NCBI GenBank assembly: GCA_902465105.1
Contig: CABQLM010000049.1
Coordinates: 1 to 15,322 of the forward strand
DNA length: 15,322 bases
DNA from: an uncultured Collinsella sp.
GTDB lineage: Bacteria; Actinomycetota; Coriobacteriia; Coriobacteriales; Coriobacteriaceae
Reading direction: 5' to 3'
The notes beneath the pieces were generated by a model that did not search any database, was not told the origin of the DNA, and saw only the letters and a program-made list of their open reading frames with translations. Below are positions 1 through 8,423 of the stretch, one piece after another (positions within the stretch are counted from its first letter, which is position 1; each line of letters starts with the position of its first letter). Position numbers and translations under genes: made by a program.

Positions 1-2158
<2,158 letters not shown>

Positions 2159-2190
2159 ATACCCCTCTCCTCTCATATAGGTATACAGGC

Positions 2191-2206
2191 CCCGGCGATC
2201 GCCGGG
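2191..2206. repeat. Perfect 16-bp GC-rich palindrome in the nifJ leader
   Basis: CCCGGCGATCGCCGGG reads the same on both strands and is centred about 40 bp upstream of the nifJ start codon. A TATACC/TATAT stretch lies between it and the ribosome binding site and could serve as a -10 element. The palindrome is therefore placed where a repressor or activator dimer could act. It does not match a regulator site that I recognise; it is not Rex-like. A hairpin in the mRNA leader is the alternative reading. Confidence 0.4.
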
Positions 2207-2555
2207 ATGTTGGCGTGATGGGATTTACGCTGTTGCTTCCAATCATCTGGCAGGCAGGCTCAGCAGCAGGTACGTGGCGTGGAGAGAAGACATGCCGAGG
2301 CGAGGGCCAGCTGATGCGCCCCACAAACCCGACCGCCCGTCTTGCACATGACCGAGCGCCGCAAAGGCCGCATGCCGGATGCTCCCGGGCACGCCCCGGC
2401 GATGGGAAGCGCCCGCAACGGAAATCCGCATGCGGGTTTATTGTACCCCGCCGTCAAGCCATATTTCGGCAAATATAGGTGGCCGGTAAAGGTTTACCTC
2501 GGGTGACTATTGTGCGCCCGGCACCGACGGACACAGTCCCCTGGAACCCCACAGC

Positions 2556-2622
2556 AGTTGCGGTGAAATAGGGACTGTTTTTGCTGTTAACGGCCTTAAT
2601 CAGTCCCTATTTCACCGCAACT
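2556..2622. repeat. 22-bp perfect inverted repeat (REP-like hairpin)
   Basis: The arm at 2556-2577 is the exact reverse complement of 2601-2622, with a 23-base loop that begins TTTTT. Each arm ends at the loop with the motif ATAGGGACTG (or its complement). A shorter echo, CAGTCCC, lies at 2534-2540. The element sits 3' of the FHA remnant on its coding strand. A related GGGACGTTT motif occurs in the hairpin 3' of the full FHA gene (9332-9374), which suggests a dispersed repeat family. It could act as a bidirectional terminator or be a REP element moved by a REP-type (Y1) transposase. The second reading is inference. Confidence 0.8.
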
Positions 2623-2637
2623 CATTGGGGGGATGAG

Positions 2638-3063
2638 CTAGAGGGCGCCGAGCAGGATGGCGTAGGTGGTGGATTCGCCGAGTTTGAGCTCGTCGCCGGG
2701 GTTGAGCTGGGCGGAGCGGCCGGGCTCTACTTGAATACACACACTCGTGGCCCCGTTTACCACCACGGTGCCGTTAGTGGACGACAGGTCCTCGACAAAC
2801 CATGCGCCAGACTCGTCGCACCAGATATGGGCATGGCGGGCCGAGACGTCGTCGGTGATGCCGCCCTCCCCCGTTGCCAGCGCGCCGATCTCGACGCCTT
2901 CCTCACTCGGCTGAATCCAGCGCGGGACGCTCACCACGTAGCCGTTTTGCACGCACAGCAGTCCCAGCGGATGCGCCGGCGCGACCTCGTGCTCGCCCGC
3001 GACCGAAGATGTGCTCAGCGAGCGCGGCATCGACGTGTCGCCGCCACGGGTCGCATGAGCGCG
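2638..3063 (-). pseudogene. Truncated duplicate of the FHA-domain gene (3' end only)
   Basis: The minus-strand translation matches residues about 170-312 of the complete FHA protein at 9374-10312, from AHAT to the final GAL. By eye roughly 83-84% of about 137 aligned residues agree, and this copy lacks three residues (DVG) in the middle. The FHA core motifs SARHAH and LSSTNGT are intact, so the forkhead-associated fold itself may be whole. Homology stops abruptly near 3063 and at the stop codon (2638-2640). The open frame extends upstream to an ATG at 3111, but I see no ribosome site there and the added residues do not match the full gene. I read it as a stub left by the event that placed the accessory island here. 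A stand-alone expressed FHA domain is possible but less likely. Confidence 0.85.
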
Positions 3064-3083
3064 GCGGCTCGCCCGACTTGGAA

Positions 3084-3167
3084 CTAAGGCGGGCGTGAGA
3101 GCAAACGGCATAGGGAACGAATCTTGCGGATGTACTCCTCGACGTCAGGCAGGTAAGCCCCACGAAG
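3084..3167 (-). pseudogene. Possible 3' scrap of an unidentified gene
   Basis: A 27-codon minus-strand frame between a TGA (3168-3170) and a TAG (3084-3086) has ordinary protein-like composition and includes LPDVEEYIRKIRSLCRLL. It lies just past the break in the FHA stub. It could be the last codons of a gene cut by the same rearrangement. I do not recognise the family, the piece is short, and chance is a real alternative. Confidence 0.2.
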
Positions 3168-3627
3168 TCACCGGGGAGGCCCAAGCGGCCCGGCACCACT
3201 TCCAGATTCTGACCAGGGCGAGTCGTTCGCCGGTGGCTGAAGGCTCGCTCCCACCCAAAAGGGGAGATTCGCGTTGTTCCCCAATCGCTCTCGCCTCTTT
3301 CATTTTGCTCGAGGTGGGCTATAAAAACTTTCCTGGTGAAAGGCGGCGATTGGTTTCCTTTCTTTCTAGAGGAGCGCGCCTGTAATCTGTTTTCATCCTA
3401 AATCAAGTTAAGATCGGACCTTCCAGAGGCAAGTCGACTCAAACTGCGAGGCTCCATGTTGGAATAAAGAGCGCTGTCGAAGTGCCAACAACACAAAGCT
3501 TGCCAGTCTCAAATAGAACCTTTTGGGAGTCCGATTGGGCCGCACACCGAATCCCCGCTGGTGGTTTTTTATAGCTGCGCAACAATAAACAAGGTTAGTG
3601 CCAGTCCAGCATGAAATTGAGGAACGT
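3168..3627. other. Gene-free upstream region of the radical SAM gene
   Basis: No frame here has convincing coding character on either strand. GC content falls along the stretch, marking the passage from host-like to island DNA. A TATAAA hexamer occurs at about 3320 and an A/T run precedes the gene at 3565-3595, but neither has a matching -35 element at a good distance. The length (about 300 nt of AT-richer DNA) leaves room for a promoter or a long leader, which I cannot identify. Confidence 0.5.
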
Positions 3628-4986
3628 ATGCATTTTTTCTCAGTAAGTGATCGTCGTTACTGCTTCGATGAGGTCACTCGCAATTGCTTTCAGGTTGACC
3701 AAGCATCAGAAGATGCGCTTCGCATATTTGAAGCATCGGGAAGAACGGTCAACTCGAAGTTGCTAACAAAGTCACTTGCTGCGAAAGGCTACGACCAAAC
3801 GACCATAGCAGAACTTGAAGACGACATTGATGAGTATCAACGATTGTCTGAGCGGACTTTCTTAACAAAAGACACGCCTCGAAAACTTAGATCCATCGAA
3901 CTCCACGTTTCACATGCATGCAACCTTGGTTGTAGTTACTGTTTTGCCGGTAAAGGAGATTATGGAACGTCTCCTCTGCTGATGACAGACGAGATAGCCT
4001 TCAAGGCGGTCGACTACCTCGTCGCAAGTTCATCGGAAAACGAAACGCTTGCGATCGTCTTTTTTGGTGGGGAACCCATGATTAACGAGCCGCTGATATG
4101 GAAAACGGTCGACTATTCAAAAAGAATATACCCCAATAGAAACTTTACCTATTCTATTACGACCAACGGAACGCTTTTGAATGACACTGCTGTGAATTCT
4201 TTCAAGGAGCACGGGTTTTCTGTTCTGATTAGTCTCGATGGTACAGGATGCAAGCACGATGCATCGCGCCCGTACAAGACGGGAGGCGGCTCTTTCTCCG
4301 ATATCGACAAAAACGTTCGTCGTTTTTCCGAGTCGTTCCCCTTCGGCGCAAGAGCGACCTTAACAAATAATAACTGTAACCTTGTTGAAGACTATCTTCA
4401 GTTTAAAGAGATGGGCTTCAGAAGGATTTACTTCTCGCCCGTGAGCTCATTCGATGAGAATATCAAACTCGACGAACACTCATTAAACAAAATCAGGGCG
4501 GGCCTAATAGATTTGGCGGATCAATATCTCAAACAGATTGATCAAGGGGAAAAGCCCTTGTTTAGAACATTGAAAACTGCAGTTGATTTGATTATGAGCA
4601 ACAGGATCGCCTTTGTCGGATGCGGGGCTGGCAGGCGTTTTATTTCCGTGACTCCCGAAGGGGACGTATACCCCTGTCACAGGTTTGTCGGGATGATGCG
4701 ATTCAAAATGGGCAACATCGTCACCGGAATTGACGAAACTAGGTATATTGAAAACTGGAGTCAGGGTGTCGAAAAAAGAATTGACTGTACGGACTGTTGG
4801 GCTCGGTCTTTCTGTGGTGGGGGCTGTAGCTGGGAGGCTGCAGACGAGCACGGCTACTTGCCTAAGAGTCTACACCCTGCATCATGTGAATATAGAAAAA
4901 TGTGCTACGAGATGGCTTTTGACCTTATTTCCCGCCACTCATCTTCGCAGGAGAAAAATCAACGAGAAGCTACTGTATCGGAATAA
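3628..4986 (+). CDS. Radical SAM/SPASM peptide maturase (ranthipeptide/SCIFF-maturase-like)
   Basis: This is a likely RiPP-modifying enzyme that uses SAM and iron-sulfur clusters to make thioether bonds in the Cys-rich peptides encoded just downstream. The first 85 or so residues (HFFSVSDRRYCFDEVTRNCF onward) resemble the substrate-binding N-terminus of SCIFF-type maturases. The radical SAM motif CNLGCSYC puts the cluster ligands at C98, C102 and C105, followed by an FFGGEP segment. The C-terminal SPASM region has Cys at 332, 350, 387, 390, 396, 400, 420 and 426, including the characteristic C-x2-C-x5-C-x3-C, enough for two auxiliary clusters. I prefer ATG 3628 (452 residues) because TGAGGA lies about 5 nt before it; GTG 3598 has only a poorly spaced AAGG. 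The gene is AT-richer than nifJ or the kinase, which suggests transfer. The radical SAM/SPASM call is firm; the product chemistry is inferred from the precursors. Confidence 0.93.
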   Translation: MHFFSVSDRRYCFDEVTRNCFQVDQASEDALRIFEASGRTVNSKLLTKSLAAKGYDQTTIAELEDDIDEYQRLSERTFLTKDTPRKLRSIELHVSHACNLGCSYCFAGKGDYGTSPLLMTDEIAFKAVDYLVASSSENETLAIVFFGGEPMINEPLIWKTVDYSKRIYPNRNFTYSITTNGTLLNDTAVNSFKEHGFSVLISLDGTGCKHDASRPYKTGGGSFSDIDKNVRRFSESFPFGARATLTNNNCNLVEDYLQFKEMGFRRIYFSPVSSFDENIKLDEHSLNKIRAGLIDLADQYLKQIDQGEKPLFRTLKTAVDLIMSNRIAFVGCGAGRRFISVTPEGDVYPCHRFVGMMRFKMGNIVTGIDETRYIENWSQGVEKRIDCTDCWARSFCGGGCSWEAADEHGYLPKSLHPASCEYRKMCYEMAFDLISRHSSSQEKNQREATVSE

Positions 4987-5013
4987 GCGGTTCAGCGCAT
5001 TGCTGTCACCATT

Positions 5014-5097
5014 GTGGAGGTGTTCGTTCTTCTGATTACCGTCTGCGAAGCTTATTGCTACATTCGCCGAAACCATTCTAGAAATATGGTGAACTAG
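5014..5097 (+). CDS. Possible tiny hydrophobic peptide after the radical SAM gene
   Basis: The frame of the radical SAM gene stays open for 36 codons after its TAA (4984-4986) and includes the hydrophobic stretch IVEVFVLLITVCEAYCYIRR, then stops at 5095-5097. A GTG at 5014 or 5020 could start a peptide of 25-27 residues. There is no good ribosome site, so this may be non-coding. It is listed because a better-supported membrane peptide lies just after the precursors. Confidence 0.15.
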   Translation: MEVFVLLITVCEAYCYIRRNHSRNMVN

Positions 5098-5123
5098 ACA
5101 TCTTGGTTTGTTATACACAATAT
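5095..5123 (+). promoter_or_regulatory. Candidate promoter for the precursor-peptide genes
   Basis: TAGACA (5095-5100, one mismatch to TTGACA) is followed after 17 bp by CAATAT (5118-5123), a weak -10. The pair lies in the AT-rich 169-bp gap between the radical SAM gene and the first precursor, about 30 bp upstream of its start. A separate promoter would let the substrate be made in larger amounts than the enzyme. Sequence support is modest. Confidence 0.25.
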
Positions 5124-5155
5124 TGAGGTTTTTCTGCACTCAAAGGGAGGTAGTC

Positions 5156-5359
5156 GTGAAGCATATTCATCCGATTAATCCAGGAAGTGGCGACGAGGCA
5201 GGCGTGAAGCCGATGTCTTTTGACTGCCTCTTGGGCATTACTGACATCTGTACTGTTTATGATAAAGCAGATGGCTGTGGTGCATACGATTACTGCGACT
5301 ATGACATGGATGGCGGCAGCATCTGCGTTGTAGATCACTGTGGCATTGATCAAACGTAG
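5156..5359 (+). CDS. Cys/Asp-rich RiPP precursor peptide 1 (67 residues)
   Basis: This is a likely ranthipeptide precursor. It starts at GTG 5156 behind AAGGGAGG, at good spacing; no in-frame ATG exists nearby. The leader begins MKHIHPINPG, close to the MKHI start of SCIFF peptides and shared with the sister peptide downstream. The core has six Cys (24, 32, 41, 47, 57, 62) and many Asp. Two exact C-x3-D units occur (C32-D36, C41-D45), plus C-x2-D at C47-D50, C57-D60 and C62-D65, and C24 lies six residues before D30. In ranthipeptides Cys thiols are joined to the beta or gamma carbon of such acidic residues. The peptide has almost no basic residues after position 20 apart from K37 and H61. It lies 169 bp after the maturase gene. 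The precursor role is strongly suggested by context and pattern; the linkages are predicted only. Confidence 0.88.
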   Translation: MKHIHPINPGSGDEAGVKPMSFDCLLGITDICTVYDKADGCGAYDYCDYDMDGGSICVVDHCGIDQT

Positions 5360-5389
5360 TCTCTAATTGGATTAAGGTGAGGAGCTGTT

Positions 5390-5569
5390 ATGAAGCATAT
5401 CCATCCTGTTGGTTCAAATGAACATCCTCCCGTTGAGCCTTGTTGTCTTGGAGTTGATATATGCAATTTTTACGACATCGCCGAGTGCCCTGTTGCGGAT
5501 TGGTGCTATGTCGATAAAGAATCAAGCTGTGTTTTGCCAGCAGATTGGTGCGATCCAGTTGACGAGTAG
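5390..5569 (+). CDS. Cys/Asp-rich RiPP precursor peptide 2 (59 residues)
   Basis: This is a sister of the preceding peptide, 30 bp downstream and probably on the same transcript. ATG 5390 follows AAGGTGAGGAG. The leader again begins MKHIHP and then diverges. Cys occur at 18, 19, 25, 33, 39, 47 and 54. Exact C-x3-D units are C19-D23, C25-D29, C33-D37 and C54-D58; C39-D42 is x2 and C47-D52 is x4. Aligned with peptide 1, the conserved points are D-I-C, Y-D, A-[DE], D-[YW]-C, a C-V pair and the C-terminal Cys. Spacings between Cys differ by a few residues, so the two would give related but distinct ring patterns. Trp38 and Trp53 stand next to Cys and are absent from peptide 1. The extra C18 may stay free. 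I infer that both are substrates of the same enzyme. Confidence 0.9.
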   Translation: MKHIHPVGSNEHPPVEPCCLGVDICNFYDIAECPVADWCYVDKESSCVLPADWCDPVDE

Positions 5570-5647
5570 TTTTGTGGCTAGGAACTATTTGGTCCAATTC
5601 AGAATAAGATGGGAACAAATACCAAAATCTCGTGTCTGGGAGGAGTT

Positions 5648-5755
5648 ATGCCATTATTGCAAGGTCTCGTTGGATTAGCCTTTATACTTGCGTTATATCT
5701 GGCACCTTTTTTAATTCTATTCTTCATTATCCGACTCTTTCTTCGGAGAAAATAG
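5648..5755 (+). CDS. 35-residue single-span membrane peptide in the RiPP cluster
   Basis: ATG 5648 has a very strong ribosome site, GGGAGGAG, at close spacing, and the frame runs to TAG 5753-5755. After a short start the peptide is almost wholly hydrophobic (LVGLAFILALYLAPFLILFF) and ends with the basic tail RLFLRRK, which by the positive-inside rule would lie in the cytoplasm. It follows precursor 2 by 78 bp and precedes the hairpin at 5821-5863, so it is probably the last gene of the precursor transcript. It matches no family that I know. Self-protection, an exporter accessory subunit or a membrane anchor for the maturase are all possible. The strong translation signal makes it likely to be made. 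Confidence 0.65.
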   Translation: MPLLQGLVGLAFILALYLAPFLILFFIIRLFLRRK

Positions 5756-5820
5756 GAGTGTCACGCAAACATTAGCGTAGCTTTCTTCCAATATGAGCCG
5801 AGCATTGGCAAGTGGAATAA

Positions 5821-5863
5821 GAAGCCCGACCGTTCGCCACATGAAAGTGATCGGACGGGCTTC
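5821..5863 (+). terminator. Stem-loop terminator after the precursor transcript
   Basis: A 12-bp stem (5821-5832 with 5852-5863, GAAGCCCGACCG against CGGACGGGCTTC, one mismatch) encloses a 19-base loop and is followed by TCTATTT. The T-run is interrupted. An A-rich stretch precedes the left arm, so it could also work on the minus strand, where the ABC transporter and the IS scrap point towards it. Its place after the small membrane peptide fits the end of the plus-strand RiPP transcript. Confidence 0.65.
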
Positions 5864-5958
5864 TCTATTTAACCCGGGCCGCCACCCATAGCGGCTTTCC
5901 AAGCGTATTCTCAGTGCAAAGCAATCGTCAGTTTAATCCTATGCGCTGATACCGCATT

Positions 5959-6084
5959 TCATTTGTTCGGCTCGAATTCTACGGCCTGGCAACCCTCGCA
6001 CTCTCCGGCAAATGGATTGAACGCGAAGGCAGAGATGATGTGTGCGTGGACATCGAGGCTGCTGTAGGCAACATACTGGGACAT
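5959..6084 (-). pseudogene. N-terminal scrap of an IS110-family-like transposase
   Basis: A 41-codon frame begins ATG at 6084, MSQYVAYSSLDVHAHIISAF, and ends at a TGA (5959-5961). The pattern Y-x3-SLDVH-x-H-x-I followed by a NPFAGEC turn is what the start of IS110-type DEDD transposases/recombinases looks like, the Asp of LDVH being the first catalytic Asp. Nothing of the remaining 300 or so residues is present, so it is a dead fragment. It lies between the precursor genes and the exporter and shows that IS activity helped shape this island. The family call rests on one short motif. Confidence 0.55.
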
Positions 6085-6455
6085 GGACCCCCGCTGCGCG
6101 TGGTATGCGGCCCGGCATATTCATTGCCGTCCAACCCCGTGTAGTTGCAGCAAAGGGTGGAACCTCAATGCTCAGCTCATGTTGTCCGTGGGACACGAGA
6201 ATCGTAAGTACACTTTGGTGCGATTCTCACGCTGATACTGAGCCACCTGGAATAAGATACGTCGCGACAACACTTCGCTTCACCTCTGTCTCGACAAGAT
6301 GACGTAGACTAAAGTTTCCTTTAGTAAGAGAACGAGAACTATATCTGAAAGCGTTGCGATGGCGTGAAGGCACCGAGTCCGAACCGCCTGAATGCTACGT
6401 GCATCTGCATCGCCTTTTTGTTATCTCTGCCAGTTGGGTAGCACTACACTTGTCA
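6085..6455. other. Gene-free stretch between the IS scrap and the ABC transporter
   Basis: I see no credible gene. An 8-bp inverted repeat GAGAATCG/CGATTCTC occurs at 6197-6204 and 6221-6228, with a 16-base gap, and may belong to the left end of the decayed IS. A small CTAAA/TTTAG repeat lies at about 6310. No clear terminator follows the transporter stop at 6456; the nearest strong stem on this strand is 5821-5863. Confidence 0.5.
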
Positions 6456-8108
6456 TCATTTACCCTGGTACATGCTGCCTAAATCCACTACCCCTTCTAC
6501 CGCGCCGACCATCTCGTCATCGTGAGAGACAACGATGATCAGCTGGCTTTGCTTGTTGCGCTTAACATAGGCCGCAAGCTCGGCGCGGCTTACAGCGTCT
6601 AACCCAGTCGTGGGCTCGTCGAGTACCAAAACTGACGACTTGCGTGAAATCGCCGACCATAAGTACACTCGGCGCAGCTCACCGCCCGAAAGCGCGGAGC
6701 AACGTTTCCCGAGCAACTCCTTCACGCTGTTTTCCAGCGAAAGTAGGCCATCTACACCCCGGTGATAGGAAGAAAAGGGCGTGTCGAAATACTCTAACAG
6801 CTCTTTCACCGTTTCGTCCGGCGCGAAGCACGACTGTGGGCAGCACGATATCTCTCTCGCACGTATGTAATCCAAGTCGCATTCTTCGATTGGCACGCCG
6901 TTGTATTTTACTTTGCCTTTCGATGAGTATAGCCCGAGCATCAAGTAAAGAAGTGACGTCTTGCCTCTTCCGTTTTCCCCAACTATGCAATATGTACCAG
7001 GACCGGAAAACTTGAAAGAAAACCCGCCGAGGACCTCTCGGACAGATCCGTCTGGAAGGGCAACCGAGAATTCCAAATCAGATACCGAAATGTCATTTAT
7101 TTCATCGAGTTTAGCTAAATCGGTCCGATTCCACCCCGATCTCTCCTTTTCTCTCGTCGCGATAGCCGTCCTATCCCATGATGCTTTGGCATCTTGATAG
7201 GATTTGAACAATGACATCATACTTTTCAAAGTCTTAAAGAGAACCGCGAAGTATGTACCGATGATAGTGTACTCGCCTATTGACATAGTTCCGTTAATGA
7301 TTCGTACTCCGGAAACAACAAGTATCACCGCTTGAAACAACGCTGCGAAAAGACCATCGAGCGATGTCAAAGAATATGATAGCTTTCCGGAGCGCAAAAC
7401 TTTGGGAAAATAGCTCTTAAACCCAGCGTCGAGCGCTTGTTCGCTCTTGCCGTACGAAGATGTCAGTTGAATGTTGAGAATCTGATTAAGCTGCGATGCA
7501 ATTGCGGCGTAAAAGGCGCTGTCCGCCTCTTTCTTCTCATACGTGACCCTATACAAAAGTTTCCTCAACCCAGTAATTACACAGAAATACACGATGAGGA
7601 GAATGATGGAAAACACCGCGAGAGTTGAATCAATTGACCATATGATAAGCAATACGATGGGAATGGCTACAATGGACAGCGGCGCACTGATAAAATTCGC
7701 CAAAACGAAGGATGAGACCACGCTGGAGTCGGAAATAATCCGTTGCGTTGTATAGGCTGGATCGATGGTCCGACTCACCAAGTAATCGTCTCTTTCAAAA
7801 CGCAAGACGGCCTCCCTGAGAAGATCAAAGGAAAGTCTCGTGGTTATGCGAATGGAAAGTGTTCCTGCAAAATAAGTAAAGAGGGTGGAGAAAACTCCTA
7901 TTGACGCAACCAGGAGCGCGAAGAGTACGGCGTCTCTTTCGCTGCGGTTACCGAGAAGAAAATCTAAGAATTTCCCGTTCACGTATGGCATGGCATAGGA
8001 GAGAGCGGTTCCAATCACCGTGATAGCAATGAAGACGAAAGCCCCTTTTGCTCTGATGAACCTCGAGAGAACGCATCGAATCAAGGAAGGCCCCAATCTA
8101 CCCGCCAC
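6456..8108 (-). CDS. ABC exporter half-transporter with fused permease and ATPase (550 residues)
   Basis: This is probably an exporter for the modified peptides, acting as a membrane homodimer. Residues about 22-300 form the permease, with hydrophobic spans near 22-45, 59-82, 136-158, 160-180 and 253-275 and a final span around 280-296, in the usual six-helix exporter layout. The ATPase follows: Walker A GENGRGKT (377-384), Q-loop Q425, signature LSGGE (473-477), Walker B VLVLDE (493-498) and switch His529. There is no N-terminal C39 peptidase domain, so any leader cleavage must be done elsewhere. The frame opens at GTG 8108 with no clear ribosome site; a TGA just upstream in frame rules out a longer form, and the N-terminus has normal length. 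It is AT-rich and transcribed towards the RiPP genes. The exporter type is clear; the substrate is inferred from neighbourhood. Confidence 0.92.
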   Translation of the reverse strand: MAGRLGPSLIRCVLSRFIRAKGAFVFIAITVIGTALSYAMPYVNGKFLDFLLGNRSERDAVLFALLVASIGVFSTLFTYFAGTLSIRITTRLSFDLLREAVLRFERDDYLVSRTIDPAYTTQRIISDSSVVSSFVLANFISAPLSIVAIPIVLLIIWSIDSTLAVFSIILLIVYFCVITGLRKLLYRVTYEKKEADSAFYAAIASQLNQILNIQLTSSYGKSEQALDAGFKSYFPKVLRSGKLSYSLTSLDGLFAALFQAVILVVSGVRIINGTMSIGEYTIIGTYFAVLFKTLKSMMSLFKSYQDAKASWDRTAIATREKERSGWNRTDLAKLDEINDISVSDLEFSVALPDGSVREVLGGFSFKFSGPGTYCIVGENGRGKTSLLYLMLGLYSSKGKVKYNGVPIEECDLDYIRAREISCCPQSCFAPDETVKELLEYFDTPFSSYHRGVDGLLSLENSVKELLGKRCSALSGGELRRVYLWSAISRKSSVLVLDEPTTGLDAVSRAELAAYVKRNKQSQLIIVVSHDDEMVGAVEGVVDLGSMYQGK

Positions 8109-8423
8109 AAAACATCAATCACTGATACCTTACACCTCAACACAACAGGAGCGAAGATTTGCCAATGAGACTGCTTTAAGATTGCCTTGGGCCAATACGA
8201 TCTCAAGCTCTTCCTACAAGAGAGTCGGAATCGGACATCTCCTCCGACGAACCTGGCAATCGGGCGGTTGAAATATCTTTTTCAACCGCCCGATTGCCAC
8301 AATAGATTTGAGCATCCGCCCACAAACGTCCGCGTTTTATACCCATCAAATCCTTTGCCTTTTGTCGTCTAGACTAGAAAAATCGCTCGAAATAACGCAA
8401 CCGGCCTGCTCGCTTGAAGAAAC
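8109..8423. other. Gene-free stretch upstream of the ABC transporter
   Basis: This holds the perfect inverted repeat at 8254-8299 and presumably the transporter promoter. I cannot place a good -35/-10 pair on the minus strand. Small frames on either strand lack ribosome sites. Confidence 0.5.
8254..8299. repeat. Perfect 20-bp inverted repeat with 6-base loop
   Basis: Positions 8254-8273 and 8280-8299 are exact reverse complements, separated by TATCTT. The stem would be very stable (centre CGGGCGGTTGAAA). There is no T-run beyond either arm, which argues against an ordinary intrinsic terminator. It lies 145 bp upstream of the transporter start and 125 bp past the end of the methyltransferase remnant. 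It may be a terminator for the latter, a regulatory operator, or the trace of a mobile element. Confidence 0.75.

Larger units (their letters stand above)
2159..2637. other. Gene-free stretch between nifJ and the FHA remnant
   Basis: Short open frames here have no family features or ribosome sites and look like chance. The region holds the nifJ leader palindrome, a small inverted repeat GGTAAA-GG-TTTACC at 2485-2498, the palindrome CCGCATGCGG at 2426-2435 and the long inverted repeat at 2556-2622. On the minus strand, TTGACG and TACAAT occur near 2440-2460, but only 6 bp apart, so they do not form a standard promoter pair. The nifJ promoter is probably in this stretch but I cannot fix it. Confidence 0.6.

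Noticed and set aside
3598..3627. GTG start giving a radical SAM protein ten residues longer
   Set aside because: AAGG lies only 3 nt before this GTG, while ATG 3628 has TGAGGA at a workable distance and begins at the conserved HFF segment.
5409..5678. 89-codon plus-strand frame overlapping precursor 2
   Set aside because: It is in another frame, lacks a ribosome site and has no repeated Cys pattern; the precursor frame has a strong site and a sister gene.
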